Below are positions 36,504 to 49,126 of a stretch of 64,000 bases of DNA, one piece after another (position 1 is the stretch's first letter; each line of letters begins with the position of its first letter). The stretch covers positions 6,215,249 through 6,279,248 of the forward strand of contig OZ038423.1 of the NCBI GenBank assembly GCA_964036155.1. Direction: 5' to 3'. The position numbers and the translations under genes were made by a program. The DNA comes from Diploscapter coronatus (lineage: Eukaryota > Nematoda > Chromadorea > Rhabditida > Rhabditidae). Under the pieces are notes generated by a model. The model was given only the letters and a program-made list of their open reading frames with translations, made no database searches and was not told where the DNA came from.

Positions 36504-38010
36504 GCGGAGATAAGCGCAGATAAGACAGATTATTCGAGAGACTACAAAATATCCCCCCTTCCCATTTTACTTGACTACTAAATGACCTTCTCGTCAGTAA
36601 TGCCATTCTGATTTCTGATTCAACTAATCCACCTCGAGCAAGTATTGTTATCTTTGATTTTTATCCGCTTTCTTGGGGAACGTTCATTTATTCTTATTGT
36701 TGTTTTTAAATACGTGAACTTCTCAAAAAAGCAAAATCGTTTCACCAAGAATTTTTGCGTGTATTTTGACACCTCGTACTCATCTCGTTGATACATTGAC
36801 TTTGATCTCCAAAATTCATTCGGGACATTTGTTTATTATTTAGATTTTACTTGACTTCTTTCATTTTTCGATCTTATCATTTATCATTGCACTTTTCGCA
36901 ATCTTTTCGTGTCAGATGTTTTCTTACCAGCTCTTGGAAATGAATTATTATACTTTGGAAGCAAGTTATTTTGAAGCGAAAAGTTTATTTTATGCAACGA
37001 AAAACAACAACAGACGATTGATTTGAACTGGGGAAAACAAGGAGGGAGAACTATGGCATCTTTTCTAGTCAAATGGGGTGGATTCGAGGTAAATTGGGAA
37101 GGAGAATACCATCTGGAGATGGAAATATCGGACTGATAAAACTCAAATAAAATCATCATTTATGTCCAAAATTTCCAATTTTATATCATTTTCAAGAGGG
37201 CACACATAAATCTGTTATGTTCATGAAGGGATAATTGCGAAGTGCGAATATTTTTCCAATAGTGAAACATTTTATCTGAAATTTAGGTCTATATTCGCAC
37301 TGAAAAAGGTAAAATCTACAAGACAATAAAAAATGTAAATACAAATAGAAAGAAAAGAATCTCCTAGCTGCGTTTGCCATTGAACTATTCGAATAATCTG
37401 TCAGACAGGAGGAAAAGCCCGCACATTTTCAAATGAACTATTATGCAAGTTTGAATGAATTTTGTAGATGATTAAGCTCCGTCAGAAAGATGATTTGTAT
37501 CCGAGAAATTATGCAAAGAGAAATTGAACCTTAATCTAGAAATACCAAAAGGCAAGAAAATAGGATGATTCTGCAAGAAAAGCGGCACAAAAATTGAATG
37601 TTATTTCACTGATTTGGAAATGGAATTTTATAGGAACCATCTTGAATTCAGGCAAGTAAAAATATGACTTAAAGTCTTTATCCTGAGAAAAACTAAACAA
37701 GCAGCTATTTTTTACAGGCCTGATATCAAACTCAAAATTTAAAAAAAGAAAAAGATGCAGCATCGTATGCTTAGAAATCTCAGGGAATTCAATTATGACT
37801 GTTTGATTTGAGATAATATTTCTGATGATAATGATTCCATCCAGAGTCGTATCACAATTATGCATTCTGCGGTCTAGCGATTTATAGAAGAAAATTTCAT
37901 TTGTAAGAATCAAAGTTTTGCTAAAAATACCAAGATTTTTCGAAATTTAGAATGATTTGACTCTAGCAAATTTATATTTCATTAAAATAAAACTTTAAAA
38001 AATAACATTC
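36504..38010. other. Convergent intergenic stretch
   Basis: About 1.5 kb lies between two genes that end toward each other. It is AT-rich, with scattered stops, and I see no exon, repeat or RNA gene. Part must be 3' UTR of both neighbours. Confidence 0.5.
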
Positions 38011-41000
38011 CTAATTGACACCTCCAATCGAGTCGAGAACATTTATGGCCGTTTTTGGCAGGGTCAGCGATTTTCGCTCTTCTACAGGGGGCGGGGTGGG
38101 TGAGCGGAGCTGGAAATAGACCAAATTGAAACTATTTGTAATAATAGTAGTTAGTATGAAATGGAGCTGACAAAATAATTGTTTTTTTTTCAATCATATC
38201 ATTCGTCTGGTTTATGCTAACTGTAGAAAACTTAGCAAAACTAGAAAGAAGAAAAAACACATACTGATTCTTTGAAGAATGTCTGCAATCGCTCGTGCAT
38301 TCCGTCGAACGAATTCATCAGCACCTGAAATAGTCGACATTAATTCCTTATTTGTTCTAGTTAAAATACAAGATTGGGATCTTGAAACTAATTTTTCAGG
38401 AATTTATTATTGATTAAAAATCATGATATAGAAAAAATTAAAATATCTTTCCATTATTGGAGAGCTAGAAGAACAGCGATCAGCAAGTACCCACATGTCT
38501 TTATTTTTCTTCGAAAGTTGATGAAAATTCCCGTTTCTACTAATTCTTACATTGAAAGGATTCTTTTCGCGCCGATAATGAATTTTTGCAAGGGGAACTG
38601 TGGTTCGATCGAAGCAAAAGTCCTCATCGTTTTCAGAAAGGCGAAAATTTCTAACGAGTTGAAAGATTCCTACATCATGATACATCTGCTGATCGGGTCC
38701 GATGAGTGTCTTGTTGACTCTGAGCCCTGCATCGCAGGACGACATCAGCGTGCGGAATGCCTCCCTCAGTTCGGCCACCTTTCCCTGGCCGTATCTCTGC
38801 ACTTCTTCCTCTTTCGTGAACGCTTCTGCCAGAACTAGAGGGCCTGCATTCACCTGAAAATGGAGAAGGTAAGGAAAAGAACAACCACAAATATTTTCGA
38901 ACAACATGAAAATTCGAAACAGGTAAAGACAAAAGTTAACGAAGAGATCGTTCATATGATTTTCAACTTGCGATTTTTAAGAATTCAAAAAAAATAGTAA
39001 ATTTAAAAAGAAAAAGTCATCTTACAGTAGGCATGATGGCTCCCTGCAGCAGCAGTTGCAGTCCCTTGACATCGATTTGACGCCCGTCCACACTCGAGGC
39101 CAGAATTGCTCTGAAAAGAAGAAATGATTGATAGAGAAAGCCATTTGGCTGTTTTTTTAATTGAAGAGAATTTCCAATCTTGAAATTTTTCGAAGTCAAA
39201 AACAAAATTCTTCTTCTTTTTTATCTTTAATACCGAACAACAAGTCTAGAGAAATACTAGATTTTTTTCTTTCTTTTATAGTTCGTCATATTCAATTAGA
39301 ATCTTAAAGCACGTCTAAATCATTTCTAAATGATGTACCTGATCTGCGCGGCCTTGCCGAGCAGTTTCTGACAGGCGAAGTCTAGCGGGGAGTAGATTTG
39401 CTCTCTTCTGGACATCACTCGTAGCCTTCTCCTCGTCGCAGGAAACGAGCCCTCCACTTTCAGAATCGTCCGCTTCAGGGCCTGCTTTGTCACTGGAGGC
39501 TCTGGAAAAAATGAAAATAGTTCGTTTAGTAGCAAAAATTTTGATCCTTTATATATTATCACAACCATTTCTTCAGACTAGATACTTGGTGCATGAATTG
39601 GGTGTGGGATACAAATGATCGTGCTTTTTCAAACGAATAAATAAAAAGAAATAGGTAAGCTACTGAAAAACCTCACCAGACCCCCTAATCCGCATACTCG
39701 ACAGTTTGTTGTTGATCTCCACTATTCCACTCTCGTAGACAAATTCGCTAAAACTTCAAAATAAATATTTCTTAAGGTACGCAGAAAGTAAAAAGTTGAA
39801 AAATTGATATGGACTATGGAGAGCAGAGTATGGTAAATTTAGTAATGAACGATCAGCATATTTTCGCTCTAGATTTCAATTATTCGCGACCTAATCTCTA
39901 TTTATTATTTTTTTAATCTATAGCGTATTCAAAAGCCATCATAGATATGAAAAGACTGCACTTTAAAATAAGATCATACCAAACATTAGTGTGAGTCCAA
40001 AAGTCCTTGCTGGATCTGCCATTAGCGAGAAGGGGCTCGACATGGGTCACTTGCACGTAGGCCACATTCGGGTCGAATTCCATTCCGAACTGAAAGCCAA
40101 ACCACGTTTAGTTTCGAATAGAATAAAATCAAATGGAGAAATTTTACGATAGGCTGATCACTACTAGTGCACAAAACTGGAAATAATAAAGAAAGTACTT
40201 GGAAATTAATGAAATTCCAAGGATTCGAGAAGAAAGTATTTCAAAACTCTTCATTGGTGAATATGCGCTAAATTTCTCCTGTTATCAATGACATTTAGTA
40301 ATAATAGGAAAAATTACAACTCACTTCATATTCCGGCTCGACCTGAACTTTGTCATGTCCCGCGGCAGTTTTGACCTGCTCCCTGAGTTTGAGGGAGATC
40401 TCTGCCAAAGAGGTCAGACCCGCCTCTCTGTAGACCCAATCTGTGTCGTGGTCGGCTCTGAAAACCATAGCATCTTTGATATTTCTTGAACAGACTCCAA
40501 ACTTTCAATGCAACTAATGTGCGTCAAAAATACTGTCCGATGTATGTTTCACTTCATGTTCGTAAACTAGGATTTTCTCATGGTAAAACAGGAATCTATC
40601 GAGGTCCAGATGTGAACGTTGACATTTTTAAACATATTTTCACCAAGTTCAGAATTGATTTTAGGCAATTGTTAAGAAAAAGTCACGGAAATGTTATCAT
40701 TTGATAGAAATGAACGTCGGGAAGGAATTATGGTACATCCTACACAATGGATTGCAATTTCAAAAATGAAAAGTATCCGAATTTTTAGAGTCAAATTCTT
40801 ACTCGAAGCTCTTCTTTCCATAGAATCTGACGCGGAAGTAGGTGCCGAGATGTCGCTTCCCACTCACTTTGATCTCCGCTGCTCGCGAATAGGCCTGGTG
40901 TAGTTCTGCGTAGATGCTGATCAGAGACTGAAATATTAGTGTAAGAAAAGTGTTCACCGATAAGGTGCAGCAATCGCAATCTATTTCTATGATGATCGTG

Positions 41001-43696
41001 CATATTTCCAGAAAAATCGATAAACTCACATTGAAGTTATTCTTCCTCTCGAGAATGGGAATGAGTAGTCTGTAGAGCGGCCCTATGGCCTCGAATCGCT
41101 CTGCCAAATTCAGCGCCCTGACTGTCTTCTCGATCTTCGCTGTCAGGTTCTCCTGCAAAATTACTTTCCTAAAAAAACAACCCAACACCAACCGTAGTGA
41201 ATCCCCCCTGCTGCACGGTCTCCGGGTCTTTGGGATTTTGCCGCTCATTTTCGATAATTTCCTTGCTGATCCAGTTGAACACCGACCAGTCGATTTTCAT
41301 CACTCCTGAAAATATTGTTCTAAATTTTGACAGGAAAATCTGGAGTATTCATTTTGATAGAAATTTAGTTGAACTCGTCAGTGAAATAAAATTGGTTCAA
41401 CTTTTTTTTAATAAAATATTTCATAAAATCTCACCTTTCTCCTCGAGTTCCTTGGCGATGATAGCAGCAGAATGAGCGTAGCAAACAGCGGCTTCTGCGA
41501 ACCATCTGTCCAGGTTGTACGCCTCTGCAACCAAATTCATAGTTACCGAAATAGTCAATTTGGATGTATCGTTGTATTGTGAAAATGTGTAGGATGAGAG
41601 GACGATAGAAAAGTTCTAACTTCCATAAAATTTTTGAATGTCGTGAAAAATTCAAGTTGTTCTCCAATCCTGGTTTACTTCAAATCTAAATTAAAAAAAA
41701 AAAAAAAATAGCGAAAATCGTACCAGCCAATCGATCGAACCAAGCAGATCTCTGAGCTGCCGAACCGCGGCAGCTGTCCGCAAACTGGAGGTGCAATTCT
41801 GCTGAGCGAATCTAAAACAAGGAAATATAATTACGGATTAGGAAGATTTGACAGTGCTTTGGAATTTCATTTTTTTTTTAGAAAAATTGGATAAACTTTC
41901 CATATTTACATTTTTAAAAATTTTCTTTGCTGAGAAATTCTCTAAAATATCTCCAACAATTTAAATAGGGAAAAGTTTCAAGAATTTTTATGTAAAGTTA
42001 GGAAAACTATTTTTGAGTCAGTGTTTAGAGGGCTTCGCCAGACAAAGCAAAGCACCGGTGTTGAGAATTCATTTTTTGTTGTTACTAGTTCTCCTTCAAG
42101 ATTACTTCTAGAAAAGTGGAGGGATAAATTCTTGCCCTTTTCGAAAAGATGATAAAAAAAACTCCAGCGTTTTCAAACAATATATGATTTATTCATTTAT
42201 GAGAGACTCTACCGGGTCTTTCTTGGCGTCATTGAGAGCAGCCGTTCCAGTCAAGCTCAGTGGGTCTGGTTTCTTCTAAAAATGACAAAAATAATAAAAT
42301 GCCAGGAAAAGTTATCTTACCGACGAACTGGGAGTGGCGATTACATTTTTGACGGATTCCCTGACTTCTCGCGCAGCGCCAACCGGGCCCACGCCTGCCT
42401 TGAATCTGAAAGAAAGAACAATAATTTCAAAAACTGATACAAAACTATCTAGGGTTCATTAGATTTTCAAAACAAAAATTTAAGTCTTTATCTTTGCTTT
42501 AACATTTACAAAATTAGGTCTTGCGCAGCTCTGATTTAAATGCCATTTTGAAAAAATACCACCTTGGAATAAAGTCATTCAAATTTCATATTTCAGAAAA
42601 TTCCGTACTAAATTTTACCGTAAACTATTTGATCTGCGATGTTTTGAGGAGGAGCGCTTTCGATGCTTGAGACTTCGATAGAAAGTCGAAAATCGATCCA
42701 GCAAAGATCTTTCGCTGGGCAGAGTGCTCATTAGCATTTGGAGTTGAAGAGTTCAGGGGAAAAAGTTAGAACTCAGTATCGAAAACGTGATTTTCAGACT
42801 GACAGAGGTTTAATTGATGTCTTCAAATTTCAGTTAGGCCAAGAAAATGTGATCAATGCGCATCTTCATCGAATCGGTTAATTTCTTGAAACATTTGACG
42901 GTAGCGATTTTTGTGAGCAAACAGTTTGCAAGCAGAGGCGGAATTAGAACTGTAATCCGAAGGGCAAACAGGCAGAAGAATAGAATAGACTGATTAACGA
43001 TGATGTTGATAATTAAAAAGGCGTGTAGGAGGAAAATCGTCAAAATAGCGCAGTAATCAATTTTCGAACTGATTTTCTATTTTCTGAATCGATATTTCCT
43101 TTCGCATTTTTGAACGAGATTATGCAAATTAGTGTTGAAAAATGGAGTTTCAAATAAGAAAACGAATTGAGTTGGAGGGTGACAAAATTCAAAGTTTTTG
43201 GTGATTATTTTCAGTGTTTTTAAATAAAGAAAATGCCAACTTTCTAAGTTGCAGCGATCCCCCACTTTTGGCCGAGATCAGCGTGTCGTGAGTCAATGTC
43301 GAGGCATTGCTGAGATTTCCTGCAAAATAAAATTATTTTTCCCTTTCTATCTTCATGTTTTCTTTTCCGCTTCAATTCATAATTCGATTATTTCCGTGAA
43401 AATGTGTAACTTTCTTTCTTTAGTTCTAAAAATAGCTAATCTGGCAATGTTGGCATCAAGTGGAACGAATTATGGCAGTTCAGGTAAAATGTGTATGTTT
43501 TCAAAGCAGTTAGAACCATTATCCAACATTGAGAGAAAAATATAGCGATTTTAGTTTAAATTCCAAAATGCCCACCGGAAATGACGGAGAGCCGATCGTC
43601 AGTGTTCCTCTGAGAAGTGGACGCAGAGGCAGACTGATTGGAATTGGCCGTGGTGTTGGCTGCCCGACCGCTCACAGATCGACGCATTTTGATCAT
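38011..43696 (-). CDS. Short DOCK-C-type protein consisting mainly of the DHR-2 GEF domain (about 595 aa)
   Basis: Seventeen exons: 43696-43576, 43319-43241, 42405-42321, 42275-42213, 41811-41724, 41524-41435, 41305-41193, 41152-41030, 40927-40803, 40457-40325, 40089-39980, 39747-39677, 39501-39339, 39110-39026, 38853-38674, 38325-38265, 38109-38011. The sequence from RWFAEAAVCYAHSAAII through HLGTYFRVRFYGKKSFE, YVQVTHVEPL, LQLLLQGAIMPTVNAGPL to LIGPDQQMYHD follows the DHR-2 domain of DOCK6/7/8 relatives, which activates Rac or Cdc42. The retained VNAGPL segment corresponds to the nucleotide-sensor loop. Full DOCK proteins have about 2000 residues with a DHR-1 lipid-binding domain. Here a Ser-rich stretch of about 60 residues begins at a plausible ATG and no DHR-1 exons are seen upstream. 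The last exon reads well only in a frame one base out of step with exon 16, so the 3' junction is unresolved. Confidence 0.82.
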
Positions 43697-44422
43697 CTTG
43701 AATCTCTTTCCGATTCAATCAACTCGAAGCATTCAGTGCAGTTCCTGAAATTGCCCCACAATCATAATCGAATTAGCATCGGAAACACACGAGACAGATG
43801 CCAAAACAACGCAGTTCACGAAAATTACGAGTGCTTTTCACGCCCAGAGAGAAGGAGGGAGATTTCGCAAGAAGAGAAGTGGGAGAGGGGTAAAGGCATG
43901 AAAAGCTAAACAATTGTGCAAGTGTAAACGATGAAGATATTCTATGCTTCAAAAGCATATTACAAATTTTTGAAGATAAAAATTGAAAATTGTTGCCAAA
44001 CTTTTATTTATGAGAGGTCATGAAAAACGAAATAAAAAATAAATACTTATTAACACACTAACGGTACTGTGGCTTTTATAATAAAAAAGACTAAAACGAT
44101 ATTTGAAGTTAACAATGAGAATCACAAGAGTAATTTAAATAGAAGATCGCTTCGAAATGAATTCTTGAAAGTGATTTTAGACGACAGCCAATTGCTTGGA
44201 AATCTAAAAATATACTGGTAAGCACTCATGATACAAATACTTTCCTCGATTATTTCCTGTTTTGACTCGAAAAATGTCTTGCTTGTCACTCATAAGATAT
44301 TTAGAGAGTCTTCTCTGGATACTTAGATATATTCATTTTATTACAAGTTTAAAAATGTCACCTCATTCCTTCTGGTCTATCTCCTCTTTATCCATCTGCC
44401 AATCCCTCTCTTCTTTACTTCT
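43697..44422. other. Intergenic stretch between the C2H2 and DOCK genes
   Basis: About 725 nt without a supported exon. I looked here for upstream DOCK exons on the minus strand and saw none with family content. Confidence 0.5.
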
Positions 44423-47400
44423 TTACAAGCCCATTCTACTGGTTCTGGTTCTGGTTCTCCTCCTTTCACTCCTCTTCAGTTCTGTCTCCTTCTCCTTATT
44501 CGGATCTTTCTGTTCCCTGCCTCTTCTCTTCGTCTCCTGTTCTTGATCAACCTCTTCCGCATCCTTCGCTTCTTCACCTTCACTCATTTGTTCTTCTTCC
44601 TCAACTTCAGTTTCTTTCCCGTCACTCGAAGTCGCATTAGATTCGTTCTGAAAGAAATGTTATTCAAATCAGTGACATGAAGGCCTAAATCAGAGAAAAC
44701 AGGATAAAATATGTTTCTTTCCTCATTTTTATTTCAGATCACCTGAAATCACGTATTTTCCTATAGACTGAACAATTATTCAAGAAAACTCAAATACCAT
44801 AAAATTATTTATGAAAAGATCGTCTTGTTTGGAGAAAAAACTAGAATTTTAAAACTCATTGCATTTTTGAAATAAGGTTGATGAAAAACTCACATCCTCC
44901 TCGTCCATTTTCCGCTTCTTAGGCCTGGGTCCGACCTTGTTACCTGTGTTCTTGCCCTTCATCAACACGTACGACATTATGTTGTACTTGCGGCCGAAAC
45001 ACTCCTTCGCCACTTTCACCACCGTATCTGCGTATTTCTGAAGGAAAACATTGAGAAGTGTAGAACAACATCGATTTCAAAAATGTTTGAAACTTTTCGT
45101 AAATATGTAACTTACGTGGATGACGTCATCATAGGCATACTGATTGGCGACTCCATGTGCCTTGATCGTGTGTTTCTGCATCAAAGAACCGTAGCCGTAT
45201 TTGAAGTTGCATAACTGAAAGAAGTCATGGTTAGAAACTCCAGTCATTGAAGTTGAAATTCTTGATAATTTTAAAGATTTTCACGAGTATATTTTCACGT
45301 GTAAAATTTTTGTTCTTCGCTACTGTTATTACCAGAAAATCGAGTGTAGTTCAGTTGAAGAGAAAAACTATTTTACTTGACATTCATATCGCAAGATTCC
45401 GAAATCGCGGTACAAGTGAGTCTGCACATGGAGATAGCGGTTCTGAAAGTATCCATTTTGCAAGTGTAAAAAAAATGTTGAAAAATTCGTAAGATTGGCA
45501 AAAATTGCTCACCTTGTATTCGTATTCGACGTTGCACATTCCACAGGAATTCATGCTCTTGAGCTTCTTCAGCTTCTTGATCTAAAACCGTTGTCACTAT
45601 ACTAGTCATTTTCAATTGGTTGTACTCAATGAGCGGATAAATTCGAAATATTGTTGAATTTTATTTTAATTTTGGGAAAAAAGGTTCGAAGTGATTTGTA
45701 TTTCGCTACCTTCTTCTTGTTCTCCTCCATAGCAACCGCAATGACATTGTTGAATCTGTTCACGTCCTGCTCCTTCACCTCTTCGAAACACTCCATCAGA
45801 ACTTCCTGTAAAATATACAATAAATCAGCCATTTTCAAAACCGAATAGAGCTCGATAGAATTTTTGTTCATGAAAAACCATTATAGAGAGCGCAAGTTAT
45901 TTCTCAGATTTGATGTTTTCGGTATTTGAAGCATACAGAAATGTCACCTGATACTTCAAATACTCGAATCCAGAAGAAATTTTCAAGCTGGAGCAACTTA
46001 AACCCCCTAATTAGGTCGACGATTGCCCCCTCCCATGGTCCCTGATGGTACGTCAACGAAAATTCGAATTTTTACTTTTTTACTTCTTCGAATTAAAAAT
46101 CGATTAATTTTATTCAAAATTTCCTACCTTCAATTTCTCCCTGACTTTGTTGTCGAAAATCTCCCCGATTTTTCCGACATTACTATCCTTGTGATCTTGC
46201 TGCAAATGAGCCTGAGTGGCTCTGAATTGCTGGTTCTTGAATGTGCAGTGCGCGAACAGACAGTGGTAGCGGTATATCTGAAGAGAAAAGTTGTACAAGA
46301 TTCATTGAAGGAGATTCTGGTAATTAAAATAAAAAATATCTAATCATCAATCGATCGCATTATAAAACTATCGAAACTTTTCAACAAGCATACCATTTGC
46401 AATTGATGCGTTTCACACTCAAATCAAGAATTATAGATATTCAAATTAACTCGTACTTTGATTGAATTTTCAAAACTGCAACTTTCAAATCTATGCTAAT
46501 AATAGGGAAATCTGACCTTATGTTCAGTGGCGAGATGGTGAAATCCGTGATTGATGATGACGTGTCGGTTGACGCATCGCTTTCCGCACTTGCGGCAGGT
46601 TGCCTCCTGCTTCTCCACTCTCAAAACAATGGCATTTTAAGAAAAGACTAAATTTAATCTAATCGCAATTTTTATCACTACACTGAGATGAAATCAATAA
46701 TAAAAGAAAAAAAACAAAATTTAAGGGAAAAAGTTGATCAAAAACTTTTAAAACTGACTGAACAAGAGTAGAGATTTGATTGTATTTGGAAGGAGGTCGG
46801 AGTTTGCCGTTGAGCATTCTGACGGGCTGGACGCCAACCAGTCTGAACTCTTCGGCCTTTTTTTCCTCCTCATCCATTCCATTGTCTTCCCCATCTGTGT
46901 CTTCTTCCTTGTAAAGAGGATGATCGAATGGCCTGAATTAATTGGAATAAAAATTAAAAAGAAAAAAAAACGGAATTTTAGTCATGTGTCGTGAAAAATG
47001 AATATTTCCCATTGAAATTCTTGGATAAAACAACGATAATTTTCAGTGTTTTTCGTTTCAAATAAAATAATCGTCTCACATCTGTCGCACAGACGTATGG
47101 GAGCTGCTGCAAGGCCCGTCTTCCCCCAGATCCTGTTCCTCCATTCTCGTCCCCTCTCCGTCATCAGAAAGCGGTTCCTCTTTCACTTGATCATTTTCGC
47201 TTGATTTCATGCCTGAAAATAATTTTTTTTTTAAAGTTATAACTCTTTCATATTAAATTTTTTGAAGGGAACATTATTTTTACATTTCTGATAAAAGTTT
47301 TTCGCTTTTGCTTTGATGAAAATTTAAATGGCGAATAAAGATAAAAAATAGTCGAATGAATTTTCACCTCGATTGAACATCGGACTCTGAGAGCTCCTAC

Positions 47401-49126
47401 TCGAATTGGGATTGCCTGCCTGGTTGCTGTCAGTTACAGCCCTCCCAATCGTCCTGTATTCAGGAGGAATGTAATTCCGAGGCATTCTGATGCCCGTCCC
47501 TTTCCCTCTTCCACTTCCACTCGCAACTCCAATTTGCTGCGAGAATCTGCTCGAAGAGGTTTGCGGGGAACTCTGGAAAATAAAAATCCTCCAACAAATT
47601 TTCAACATGAAAAGTTGATTACTACAAATCTCATTGGTATAAAATCGATCATTCCAGAAACTTCTATTTTATAACTTCATCTTCCCAAAAGTGCTGAATT
47701 TTAAAATTTGGAGCAGGAAAAAATTTTTTGAATAAAATAAAAACGCTTACCGCATTCTTGTCAACGAATCTGATTCCTTTGGCCAGCGCTACCGGGTTGA
47801 TCCTTTCCTCAGCATCGTTAACAGCTGTAGTAGATTGAGAGGGATTGTTCTGTCTGGCAGCAGATTGTTGTTTGGCTTGCAAACGGGCAGGCTGCTCCAC
47901 AGTATTCGGCTTGTAGTCCACAGGAATCACTCCAGCCACGTCCACTGCAGAGGCCTTCGCCTCTTCCAACAGAGTAGCGATTTGTGCCTCTATCGCTGGA
48001 TTTGGAGTGAATACCATCTGGAAAGTGCTTCAGAATAGAGTAGGAAGAACACGGGTTTTTGTTGTTTGACATTTTAAAACCTTCAACACGAAAATCCCTT
48101 ATCTGCTAATTAAATTAAAGAAAATGGGTGTCAAACATATCGGGATCAACTAATATTGGCATTTCAACTCTAAGTGTCACCAAAAAGAGAATCAAAACTA
48201 TTTTGATAGAGAAATTTATGCTGAGCCACTCAAAAAATAGAATAGATAAGGTTTTTTCAATTAAAAAAGTTGATTTGGCTGGAAATTTTCGAATCCTCAC
48301 TAGAACAGTCAGATTGAGATGCACAGCCGAATAGTGCTCTTCCATCTCGACCTTCGTTGCCTTGTTTTTCCTGCAAATGCCACACTGGTAGGGAAGCCTG
48401 CAATCAAATAACTTTACTCTTCAGCAAGATATCGTGAACAGAGCTGAGACGAAGTTTCGACTTCGACTTCGAAAGTCGAAACTTCGAGGGTTTTTGAGCC
48501 AACTTCGACTTCGACTTCGACTTCGAAAATTTTGAGAAGCCAACTTCGACTTCGACTTCGACTTCGAAAAATTTTAACGACCAACTTCGACTTCGACTTC
48601 GACTTCGAAAATTTTGAGAAGCCAATTTCGACTTCGACTTCGACTTCGAATTTGAAAATTTCAACTTCGTCTCAGCTCTGATCGTGAATGATCAGTTTCA
48701 ATTTCGAAAAATCAAACCCTAGTTTCCTGTGAAATTTTCAATCTCTGGTCTTATATATTCCAATTTCTAATTAAAATTTCCAAAATAAGATTCTGAATAC
48801 CCGTTTCTGAGATAATTTCGGGGGAATTGAATCAAATGAGAAAGAAACAGTTGGAGTTGCCCAAATGACTTTGGATCATCAAAACTAAAACATTATTTCA
48901 ACTTGCAGCCTTTTATTCCTTTTTCAAAATATGTTCCAAAGTTCAGATGAAAAACCAACCAATTGAAGTGTTCATCGGAGATGTGCGTCTCGAGCTGGGC
49001 GAGAGTTTGACGTTGAACGGGGCATTTGGGGCACTTGAGACCGAGTTTGGGAGCAGAGGAAGCGGGCACAAGCACGTAGGGCTCGCCTAACTGGGAGCTG
49101 GAAGGCTGGGGCTGCGGACGAGCCAT
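44423..49126 (-). CDS. Multi-finger C2H2 zinc-finger protein (640 aa)
   Basis: Thirteen exons join in phase: 49126-48960, 48397-48307, 48017-47751, 47572-47368, 47212-47080, 46932-46759, 46619-46517, 46277-46128, 45805-45710, 45581-45513, 45214-45116, 45037-44894, 44647-44423. Finger 1 uses C32, C35, H48, H53 and finger 2 C61, C64, H77, H82. Further Cys/His groups lie in exons 7 (CRKCGK...HH...H), 8 (CLFAHC...H...H) and 10-11 (CGMC, CNF...H...H). Fingers are spaced irregularly, separated by Gln/Ser-rich and acidic linkers. A PKKRKM nuclear signal sits near the end, followed by an acidic then Arg-rich tail. A nuclear DNA- or RNA-binding regulator is inferred. No orthologue is recognised. A 242-bp transposon lies in intron 1. 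Confidence 0.78.
48439..48680. mobile_element. hAT-type element filled with a hexamer repeat (242 bp), intronic
   Basis: Perfect 18-bp terminal inverted repeats (CAGAGCTGAGACGAAGTT and its complement) are flanked by perfect 8-bp duplications ATCGTGAA at 48431-48438 and 48681-48688. The interior is almost wholly made of (CTTCGA)n runs in four blocks joined by AATTTTGAGAAGCCAA-like spacers. It sits in intron 1 of the C2H2 gene. The open frame through it (Ser/Lys repeats) is a by-product of the hexamer. Confidence 0.85.

Noticed and set aside
43529..43909. 126-residue plus-strand frame
   Set aside because: Its first part is antisense to the first DOCK exon, and the rest shows no splice signals or family content.
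48404..48664. Ser/Lys-rich 86-residue frame
   Set aside because: It runs through the CTTCGA hexamer repeat of a transposon.
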